Shown one piece after another: positions 38,351 to 49,100 of a stretch of DNA of 60,000 nt. The notes under the pieces are model-generated. The model saw nothing but the letters and a program-made list of their open reading frames with translations. It was not told the origin of the DNA and ran no database searches. Numbering within the stretch: position 1 is the stretch's first letter; every line of letters starts with the position of its first letter. Made by a program: the position numbers and the translations under genes. The stretch spans positions 9,054,001 to 9,114,000 of the forward strand of contig NC_079884.1 in the NCBI RefSeq assembly GCF_029227915.1. The letters run 5' to 3'. Origin of the DNA: Hydractinia symbiolongicarpus. Lineage: Eukaryota; Cnidaria; Hydrozoa; Anthoathecata; Hydractiniidae.

Positions 38351-40101
38351 TATTTATCTATGCAGAATAATTATATATACGGTGCGTACAGTATAATTAG
38401 CCGCTTATACAGCAACTTTACGATATATATCTTTTTACTTAAATTTTCACTTTTCTTTGTTATCGATCTCCCCATAGCCATCTATATTTATATAGATCAA
38501 CATAAAGTTGTGCTTCAATTAAAACCAAGAAAAAGAACAAGAAACGATTTTGCAAAAAAGATATAATTTTACTGTAGGTAGCAGTACATATGTCGTCTAT
38601 ATTATTAAACAAAAGAACTATTCTGATTTCAAGAAGAAACATGGAAAAGACGCAGTTATCTGTAAAGAACACAAAGAAGCTTTTAACAGCTAATTATGCT
38701 AGGCGTAGCACCTAATTATCCTGCATCGGCTAAAACTATATATTGTTACAGGTTAATTATCAGTTCACCGACTGCTCAGTGCAAGCAACAATAAACTTTT
38801 GTCACTTTTCGACAACTTTTCTGCAAAAAATATAAAAAAATCCTGTGCGAATATATATATCTTTTTATCTGATAGAAGTAGTCCCACAAAGTGTCATTTG
38901 GAAGTCATTTTCAGCCCCCTTTTTCCCCATAAGAACATTAGTTCGGTGTCCAGTCATGGAAGAACTACGCAAGACAGGATAAAGGTTTTTTGTTGCTTGC
39001 TCTTTAAGAAAAAAAGGCACTCTAATCAAAGCACTATTTTGTGTAGCTAGCTCCATAGCTATCTAGCAAGTAAGTAATTTCATGAAAGGGTATGTCAGCA
39101 CCAAAAATTGAGATAGCTAGCTAGCCAGCACACCTTTCTCACTTAGCTATATATAAAATAATTCTTACCTGATAAAATACACGAATTTAAAAAGTAGTGC
39201 TTAGCTCCCCATCAATAAAGCTACTACCACCAAACAAACCAAAGAGACCAGCAAGGGGCGACCAACAAAATGTAAGCACTTTTAGTCATTGCCGCACGCG
39301 GAATGTTCTGGCCACACGAAGAGTACACTCTCTGTTTAGATTGGTCCGGGCTTTGTGCTGTCTCTCTCTATCTATCTTCCATCAGGCGATTTTAAAGATT
39401 CCACCCCCACATAGCGGCGATGGAAATAAAAAAAACTACACAAAAAATATTTAGGTTTTAAAAGCAGCGCACAACAGCTATTTTTGCTTACGTGGATGAA
39501 ACGGATCATAACCTTTCGCAGTAACGATGCGAGGACAAATATTGTTGAAATTTTCTCATGTAAATAAAAACTTGATGTGGGTTCTACTAGTTACAAGAAG
39601 GCCTTTGAAAACACGAGAAATTATCTTAGGAAATATGTTTCAAAAAAAAGCAGAAGGCGACCATTTAATTCTAATTTTAAATCTACGCATGGTAACTCAT
39701 CAAAGTTAATCAACCTTTCAAACTTTTTCTATTTTCGAATATGTTATAGGCCCTAACCCAAATTTTGAGTGACTCTTAGGGCTGGCAAAACACTTGATCC
39801 GACAAATAATGTACGTTATCAGAAAAAAAATGTCAAGAAAATTTCTTAGAAACTTGCACAAAACTTTAAACAGTGAAAACTCTTTATAAGGGGACACATC
39901 GGGACCTTAATAAGTATCGGCTATGTGTCAGCTACATAGGATTCTTCCCAGATTGGAATATGTTCCTTAGAAAACCTGTTCTCGGGTGTTAGGGGTAGTG
40001 AACTCGACCGTGAATTGTGTCAGTAGGCTGATTTAAAAAAAAGGAGCCTAAAGACAAATTCAAATATGCTATCTTTTATTTAAGAATGTAAAAAAGATTT
40101 C

Positions 40102-40442
40102 GTTGTAGAGAGGTGTCTGCTATAAATGATGTATACTATATAGAAGTTTTGTTATGAGAGTTTGACCGTCATTTCACCCGTTTCAAGGAGTGGTGTTGGT
40201 TGTAGAGAGGTGTCCGCTATAAAGTGTCCTCTACATGGAGGTTTTGTTATGAGAGTTTGACCGTCATTTTATCCGTTCCAAGGAGAAGTGTTCGTTGTAC
40301 AGAGGTGTCTGCTATAATTGATGAATCCTACATATAGGTTTTGTTAGGGGAGTTTGACCGTCATTTCATCCGTTCCAGGGAGAAGTGTCTGTTGAAGAGA
40401 AGTGTCCGCTCTAAAGGATGTACGCTACATAGAGGTTTTAAT
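40102..40442 (+). repeat. Minisatellite, 95-97 bp unit, about 3.5 copies
   Basis: Units begin at 40102, 40199, 40294 and 40391, with words such as GTTGTAGAGAGGTGTC, AGGTTTTGTTATGAGAG and TTTGACCGTCATTTCA. Copies differ by substitutions, so the array is not brand new. No ORF runs through it. Confidence 0.85.
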
Positions 40443-41913
40443 ATACACAGTATACGCGCGTTAAGTAGGACTCTCAAAGGACCGAAAATATTTCTCTCAC
40501 TCAGCAAATGTCCAAATTAATCGAATATTCTTGTAAGTTTAACTTTTAAGGAAGAGAAGAAAATGCCCCACATATCCATAATTTTAGAAATTTTGCTTTT
40601 AAAGCGAATTTTCGGCATTCTCATAACATTCTGCGATCTATCCACACATAAACACAGTAAAAAGACTGTACAATTTGTTCGAAAACTAGTTTGCACTTTT
40701 TTCGATCCAACTTTTTGCAGGCGCGGATTTAAACTTGTCACGCGAGTTAGTAAAAATATGCCGAGGATCGAAATCGAATTCTGTCGAATTTACCCGGAAT
40801 CTGAAGATTGAAATATTCCTCCTTGTTTTCTCATAACGCGAATTGGATCAACCTATGTTGACCTGACCTGTGTTACCCAGTCTTGGCTCTAGCTTATCCT
40901 GTGAGGCTTTTAACGTCAACTAGAATCAAACCTATGTGGGCTTGACCTATTTTTAGTCAGAAAGTTTTGAACAAACCTGTCAAAATTTGTAGGCATTTTG
41001 GTATAGGTATAGGTACCTGGTTTCCGGAGCGGCACTATGACTGTCCATGTCAGGCTTAACGAACTATATTTTTAATCTATATTTCGTTTGTCCTAGGCAT
41101 GCTGACGAGCCCTGAAATACACGAAATACATTTAAGTTGTCATTGTTTTTCTATTTGAAGTGTTTATGCTAGGCTGTGGCGTTTATGAGAATGTTTCGTT
41201 TCTGTCATCAAGGTTTAAACGTCTGCATACGAGGTTGTTTTTTGTTCACATTTAAGCTTATTTCAGGGTTCACATTCTATCTTAAAAAAAGTTGCTACTC
41301 ACATTAAAGTAAAACTTCAGCATATTTTTTTGCTTAACAAGACTTAAGAAATCGCCCCTTAAGCGAACGTCCCATCCAAGGGAACCTTTTCCGGTTTAAT
41401 TCAGTGGGGATGTTCAAGGAACTGAAGAATTTGGTCTCAGTTAGCGTAAGTCCCACTTACTTATTAAGGATCTGTCTTAACGCGAGTATACTTACTTATT
41501 CGGTAAAGAAAGTCGATAAAAAGTGACCAATTTTTTGGTCCAGTGACTAACATTTTGTACAGTGTTCGTCAGCAGTTAATTCAACACACACAAAAAATTC
41601 TCTGGAGCACACTAAAGCGTTGTTTAAACACCTAATTTGAGACCTCGACCCTTATGAGCTGGGCTGCTCATAAAAAAAGTCTCTTTTGGTCAATGAAAAA
41701 TAATTAAAAGCGCAGTACATCAGTCATTTCTATCATTATTTGGTTGACCCGTAGTGAAAATGTCCTACTCTGTAGTACGCAGTTCTATATTGCATAAATA
41801 AAAATCCGGGCGTTCCTTAATTTTTGAGTTTTCAACCTGTTTAGCTGCATCTCTATAATACAACAGAAAATTCGATGTTTTGAAGCGTCGATATCAAACA
41901 AGAGATAGTACTT

Positions 41914-42008
41914 ATCATTATCAACCAGTTCATGTTTTTGCTAATTGAGCAATTTCAGCTTGTTTTTTTCGCAAAAATTAATTTCTGCGACTAGTTGACT
42001 TTAGGATA
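41914..42008 (+). repeat. 95-bp dispersed direct repeat, copy 1
   Basis: Nearly identical to 44743-44838: it starts atcattatcaaccagttcat and ends ctagttgactttaggata, with only a few differences. Flanking sequences diverge sharply on both sides. Confidence 0.8.
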
Positions 42009-42303
42009 GAAAGAAATTTTCGCAGCGAAAAAAAAAATGCGGCTGGCGCTATTGAAGACAATAACAAGAAGCCCTGGGGGCTCTAAGAATTTCCGCTCGC
42101 TACCAAAATATTTGATGATAACCTGCTAATTCGTTATGTTATCGTGCCAAACATTCAAAGAGGTTTGGTGCATGAAGCCCTGAAGATAAAGCACACAAGT
42201 GACATTATATCTTAAAACAAACGCAAACAAAACAAAACGTGTCATAATAAACTCATATTTTAAAAGTAATTGCTAACTAAAAATACAGCTTATTGACAAA
42301 AAA

Positions 42304-42655
42304 TCAAAATTTTGATATGACCATCATTTTCAGCCTACTTTTTTTATTAACTGTGTCAATTTTTGTTGAAAATAAAGTAGTTTTAATTTTTGGACCAATT
42401 TTGGCCTAAAATGACATTTAGGTAACCAGAAATCAAAATTTTGATATCACCATCATGTTCAGCATACTTTATTTGTTAAGTGTGCCAAATTTTGTTGAAA
42501 ATAAAGTAGTTTCAATTTTTGGACCAATTTTGGCCTAAAGTGACATTTAGGTGACATTATAAAATTATGTAACCAATATGATCAGCATACTTTTTTGTTA
42601 ACTGTGCCAAATTTTGTCGAAAACAAATACAAATTTTGGCCTGAAACGTCATTTA
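42304..42655 (+). repeat. 129-bp tandem repeat, about 2.7 copies
   Basis: Units begin TCAAAATTTTGATAT at 42304 and 42433; a third, shorter unit starts near 42560. Shared words include TTTTTGGACCAATTTTGGCC and GACATTTAGG. A diverged relative of the unit occurs at 51888-51955. Confidence 0.8.
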
Positions 42656-43025
42656 GAGGACTTTCCAGTACTTAGGAAGCTTGGGTACGAAGTTTAAATC
42701 TGTGACGTTGCAATTGACCATTTGGGACAGGGTTAGTTAGTTAGTCAGTTAAAACTCAGAGAAACGTGAAATCCCAGGGTCGATTTTTTCTCAAAAAATG
42801 CTCCGAAAGAAAAAAACGACGGTTTTAAATAATTTCCTACGCCTTCGGGCGCGGAAATTCAATTACTCACTAAATGAGTTTTCAGTAAAATATTAAATAA
42901 AAATAATTTTATACTTAAAAATATTAAAGACTATTAGTATAAATGCTTCTGACACAAAATTATACTCGTGTATTAAAAAAGCCTTAACCACACCCACTAA
43001 ACCAAAAAAGGGGTAGCCATGTTCT

Positions 43026-43031
43026 TTTATT
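43026..43031 (-). terminator. Candidate EXD3 polyadenylation signal
   Basis: AATAAA on the minus strand, 112 bp past the EXD3 stop codon. Plausible only from its position. Confidence 0.3.
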
Positions 43032-43143
43032 TCGATTGGTAGAAAAACTCTTCATGTGCAGAGTTATCACGGTTTTGTAGCAGTCGGCACAAGCCATTTT
43101 TAAAATAGTTGTGACTAAAAACTAAGTATTTGACATATAGTGA

Positions 43144-46100
43144 TTATCCTGGCGCCCCATAGTAATTCTCATCGACTTCTCTTTTATCGATCAGTTCTGC
43201 GAAATTATTTCTAACCGCGGTATGATGAGAACCTTCCCAGAATAGTTTACCACAATTCCTACAGATGTAAAATTGGTCTACTTTCTGAAATAATTGTTCA
43301 ACTGAACCTTTTTTTGTCGATAGGAAGTCTAATTGTATTTCGACGCCGTTGTACAGCGTAAAATTCGAAAGGTTAACCAAACCGGATGGGGTGGCTTGTG
43401 TTTCCGGCATTTTACATTCTCCAATGTCGAATTTTAAATCATACGCTTGTTTCAACTCCTCTGACGGCACTTTTTCAAATCCTTCAAAGTTACACATCTG
43501 AAATAAACAAAAATAATTGTTAGCTAAACATGGGTTCTCCATGAAACTTAAAGAATTTTCCTTCTAACCATACGCCTTTTCCTAAATTTCCCTGATTTTC
43601 TTTTTAAATTTTCAGGTTGGTATTATATAGGATGGTATAATATAGGATACAAACTTTAAATAATTAAACATTTGCTCGTATTGTCCTGGACTATTCGTTC
43701 GTCATTATTTTCATTACCGGAGAAACCTTTCGCGAAACTCCAAACCTTACAAATTTTTTTAAATGAATTTTCGCGAATTTACAGATGATAAAATTTTTGT
43801 CGGCCTCAAGTGACGGAAATACTTTAATAAAAAAATATCGCGATTCGTTATTGAAAAGTTTTCGAATTGCTCACCAAGAGACATTTTTTTAATTTTAGTG
43901 AATTGACAATTCAAAAAGTTTGTACCGAGTAAACTTTCGCGAATAAGATCAACAAAACGGGAAATTCGGGAAACTTTTCCTGATTAAAATCATTCTCGTC
44001 ACTTCGAAACCGACAAAAGCGCTTTATCATGCTACCACCAAGTTTGACGTGCCCTCTAGGACGTCGACAACAGCTAAAACGAACGTCAAAGGCTACATTA
44101 AAAAAGTACAATCTTTCGACCACAAAACATAAACCGTTTTTTATCAATTACATTTTCAACGTAAAAAATTTAAACGGAATAGAACTTCAATTCGATATGT
44201 CAAATTTTGCATTAAAAAATGACGTCATAATTAGGTATCAAATTGACCTTGTGTTAATTCAACATTTCTGAATAATTTAAAAAATTGCTGACCTGCACCT
44301 GTGTTTGTTGGAAAACAAACAAATTAAATGGTGACAAAACTGAATGATCATTAAAAATTGTTGATTAATCAAAATCAAAAATAAACAAATTCTTCCCTTT
44401 GTTTTGACAAAGTAGACTTAAAATAATATAATGTTTTTATCAAATCGAAATTTGAGGAGATTTAGTTTATTTTTTTGTTGGACTCCCCCTTACAGATTTT
44501 TTGTAATTAATTCTTTAAATAGCAATGAGTGTTGAATTGTGGATACCTTAGAGAAGTAATTTTCACGAGAAGAAATTTTCACCGATCGGGTGCTAATTTT
44601 CGCGAATGGGAAGAAAGCAAAAACGACTAATAATTGAACTATTGGTAGCAAAAGTGTAACAGTGTACATGGTGTGATTTTAATTGATGATGATGAGAATT
44701 TAGTTTACTAACATTTGTAAATGTTTTCAATGATATCTTCCCATCATTATCAACCAGTTCATGTTTTTGCTAATTGAGCAATTTCAGCTTGTTTTTTTTC
44801 GCAAAAATTAATTTTCGCGACTAGTTGACTTTAGGATATTTCAGTTGAAGAAATTTTTCAAATCGGAACGAAAAATCACAAAATTTCTTACCTTAAGTTA
44901 CTTAAATCAAAAAAAATTATTTGTATCAAGAAAAAAAGCTTGAAATAAATTTAAATTTTACGGATATTTAAAATGTATCATTTGAGTGCAAATTTATGCA
45001 ATATTAAAATTTCATAATTTCAGCGGATTGTATATAAAAACACCAAAAAAACATAAAACCATTTCATGTTTTGAAAGATTTTGCTAAAATATTAGTACGA
45101 AAAGTAAAGAAACTGATAACCAAGCCCTTTCACTTTTTAAAAAATATGCTCAAAATTTTTTAGGAATAAATTATATTTTAAGTCTAGTTTTTCATTATCT
45201 TATTTTTTATTTCAAATTATTTTAGGAGTTGTAGCTAATCACATTGTTTAAAATGCTAGCTAATTTAATACTCAGTTGTCGAAAATAGATATTTAAGAGC
45301 TTACTAAGTAAGCAAGTCAACTTACCGAACATCGAGTCAAGATATCTTTACTCTTCAGTGCTACGTTGTATTTTGTGAACACCATTTTCACTTGTTCTTT
45401 TAACGGAGCCTCAGGTACCCACATACACATACCCTCTCTCACGTGACCTCGTAACTAAAACAAAACCAATCAAAATTTCAGAAAAATCAGGTTTGTTTTT
45501 TATACACGCTACCAGTGCAGCCTGAAACGGGAGCCAAGGGAGTCTTTCCCCCATTTAATTTTGTAAATTAACGCTTTTTTTTAAAAAAAGAGCGTAAAAA
45601 ATAACAGTATCGTTTCGTCGCACTGTTCAACCCTATTTTGGATAATTTTACCATCCCCGTTGAATCTAAGAAGGAAAAATGCTATGATTATGAAAGTTGG
45701 CATAGCACCTAACTAACCATAAAAATTAATGCTGACGTCATCATTTTTTCAAAGAAACGGATTTTTCATCTTTTCAATTTATATTTGCACAAATTCAAAG
45801 ACAAGATTTAGATCAGAAATAATTTTCTTTATAAAAACTTATGAGTGATTAAAAATATTAAAAAAAAAGTCAATCTCCAACAAAATGTAAAAAATATCCA
45901 CTTTCTTTAATGTTAAAAACGAGAAGTCGTAAAATTCTAGCCTATTCTTAGTCTAGAAAAAAAGTTCTTGAAACCGACAAGACAAGTAAAAATTACCACC
46001 CCTACATCCCTAAAAAACAACACGGATTTAATTACAATCATTCTAGAGGATGAAAATTTCTTTCTCAGAATATTAAACTTAATACACACCCCTGCCTCAC

Positions 46101-49100
46101 ATAAAAGTTGCTCCCTACGGCACCTTTTACGTACAGTCTTCCTTAAAAAACGTCTTCAGAGAGGACCAATCACTGAGAAAACTAACTGAAAACATCCAAG
46201 ATTAAAAAGTCCCTACGAATTCTCACTATGTGAGCGACCAAGAAACGACAGACTTACGGACATAAATCTAGCATAATTGTACACCACGCAACATGAGTTA
46301 TAATCCATCAAATATTGCATGCCTTTTTTGTTGAATAACATTCCCCTTTCGGCGAGTTTACATTTAATTTAAAGTGAATAAATATTAATTTTCAAACAGG
46401 TGGGTCGAGAGAATTTACTATTCTTTTTATTACAACGATTTAAAATGTGAACGAAAGAAAAATTGCTGGCTTCCAAAAAACTTCCAGAGTTTTTTCGGAA
46501 TATCAAAATGGCAGCATATTACTGCCACAATGAACTTTTCTCAGAGTTGTGTTTAGAGCTTTTATCAATATTTAAATTTAACAATCCGACATTTCGTTGT
46601 TTTAAATGCGTTGCCTAGTTACAGTTTATCCCGTGTAAATTATTCACGAATGGGAATTTGAAATATAAATTTTTAAATCCAACAAAATATTTCCAATGCG
46701 AACGAAAGTAAATTGGGTGATATATAAAAAGTCAACACAAAAGTATTAAGGGGAGAGAAAAGAAACAAAAAACAAACACTTTGGATGAAAAAGATCGGTC
46801 GCAATAGAAAGCGCATATTTTTACCAGGATACATGCTGAAAAAGATAACTTAAACGTCTTCCATAAATTAACAGAGAAAATTAAGAAATACAAGAACATA
46901 AAAAACATGAGGAAAAAAGCACGCGTTGCTCCGTTACAAAAATTTACAAAAGAAGCATTAGAAATGGTGGAGAAGCTGCGAAAATCACCTCGCGTAGAAG
47001 AAATAGTCGAGTTAAAAGATACTGCCAAGAAGAAATGGAACCTACTCAAGAACACGATACGATTCAAAAGCAACCTTCGTAAACAATACGAACAACTGAA
47101 TTTTCAGTTGATGACGGAAACATTAGCGTTGAAGAAACACGAGTGCAGCGACTGTTTGCTGGAGCAGCACGATCAACACGATGAAGATGGACACGATAAA
47201 TACGAAAAAAATGGGGAATGGAAACGAAAGAATTACACCAGAGCAAGCATAGAGCATAAAGAAAAGGGGAAAGATTTAATCAAATATTTTATCAAAATAT
47301 CACGACTAGAAGACACAGAGGAGCGGGTGATTGATTTTGAATACTTAGAAAACATGCTAAATACAGGTGTGGATATTAACACTGTAGATAAATATGGTCA
47401 GTCTGTACTACATGAAGTGGCAAGAACATGGCACACTGACGTTGCACGGTTTCTTCTAGCGCATGGTAAGAAGAATTACTGTTCTTTCAGAATAAAATTT
47501 TAGCATGGTTGTGATAACATGCTAAAAATTGACACAAGAAGTGTGAAGTCGTAGCAGATTTTGTAAACTTTAGATAAAGCGAATAGGGTTGTGATTGTGT
47601 ATACTTGAGTCAAAGCGTACAAAGTCGAGATAAATCGTGCTGTAGGGTAAGGTAAAAAATGCAAAGTTGATGCAGAGGATGCAAAGTTGAGAAAAGTATT
47701 ATTTTTATTATCTTGAAGATATTGATTTTCGCCAACAATAACGTTTCGCGATTTTCGCGAGATTTTGACAATTTTGCGAAAAAGAACTCCCTAAAGGTAT
47801 TCGGAGTAAAACATCTACCGCAAAAAAACTATCATTTTAGGCTCGAACGTCAATCATCCTGATGATTATGGCCGTACTCCACTGCATGTTGCATGCGCAG
47901 TTGATTATCCTGAAATGGTGGAGTTGCTCTTATTAAATGGCGCTGATATAAATTGCAGGACGTACGGAGAAGAGCAGACGCCGATTCACTTTGCTGCAAA
48001 GAAAGATGCGTCAGCAGCTTTAAAGATGCTTTTACAATATGGTGCTGACATCAACGATGAAGACTACAAAAAGAGAACTCCCTTGCAGGTATGATAACGC
48101 ATCTTATACAGACGTGTACACTCTCCGTCGTAGGTGTTTTTTCAAGTTATTCGATTTTTCTCTACAGTTGGCCGCTGAGCTTGATCGTTCTTCAACTGCA
48201 CAAATACTTGTGGAAGAAGGGGCACCAGCTGGTGTGTACGATGTTAGTCTGATGGGTGCAATAGTTTTAATGATCCAAAAGATGCCGAACGTAGTAAGTT
48301 CGACCACAGGTTACCTTTCAGATCTTATATACATACCACTCCTTTTTTGATCAGAGATGAATTTGCAAACAATGTTGCACTAAAACAATAGGAGCCACTT
48401 TTTATCTAAAGCTATCCCAACAAGCACTATTATTGCCACTTTAAGAGTTTTAAAGAAACTTAGCAACATCCCCATTAACTTCGCCCATTTGAACTACCTA
48501 TACTTTAGTAGCGATATAACTTTCTATTTTTCAGGCCTTACAAGCATTAGACCAATTCTACCAAACTAATCGAGCCAACCGAAAACAATTCTTTTATTTA
48601 AACTATCTTGTACCACCGATAGAGGCGAAGGAGTGTCACGCAAAATCACCATTAGAAGTAGCTGTTGAATATAAACAATTCCAATTGCTACTTCATCCCG
48701 TCTTTCAACGTCTTATAGAAGTTCAATGGCAAAGAATGGGTAAATGGGGCATTTGGTTTTACGGGATTTGTAATTTATTACTTAGTATATTATGGACAGT
48801 ACGATTATGTACAATTCCTACTGACGCGAACAAGATTTATAAAGGTAACAATGAAATCGTGGGCGTGTTTCTAGAAGTTCTCGCAGTCGTCTCACTGTTT
48901 GTTTTGTTTGGTTCAGAAGCACGTGAATTTTACAAAGCGAAGAAGAAAAATGAAAACTACAAACAATGGAGAGAAGTGGAACTAGAGAAGGACTTGCAGT
49001 ATGCGCATCCAAGATGGCCTGAAGAAAGGGCCTATCTAGAACGAGAGATGGTCAGCGTGCTGGAGAACACTTCCTCGTACATACGTGACAAATGGAACTA

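Larger units (their letters stand above)
33776..40101. other. Gene-free interval with two SINEs (33.8-40.1 kb)
   Basis: The SINEs at 35.3 and 38.2 kb are the only features recognised. A GC-richer segment at 39.2-39.4 kb gives open frames but no identifiable protein. The 100-codon ATG frame at 37194-37496 is unrecognised. Confidence 0.5.
40443..43025. other. Gene-free, repeat-rich interval (40.4-43.0 kb)
   Basis: Contains the 129-bp tandem repeat, one copy of the 95-bp repeat and a perfect hairpin TTATGAGC/GCTCATAA (41652-41673). Two overlapping short frames at 40517-40811 are unidentified. Confidence 0.5.

Noticed and set aside
39197-39454. GC-richer 85-codon ORF near 39.3 kb
   Set aside because: Begins with GTG and has no family signature; may be a regulatory patch but there is no direct support.
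40102-40442. CRISPR-like array
   Set aside because: Unit and spacer structure is absent, units are long and contiguous, and the genome is eukaryotic; this is a minisatellite.
40517-40811. Overlapping ORFs on both strands next to the minisatellite
   Set aside because: Neither resembles a known protein, and overlap on both strands suggests lack of stops rather than coding.
46732-47503. Minus-strand ORFs over the first channel exon
   Set aside because: They are antisense shadows of the ankyrin/TRP coding exon.
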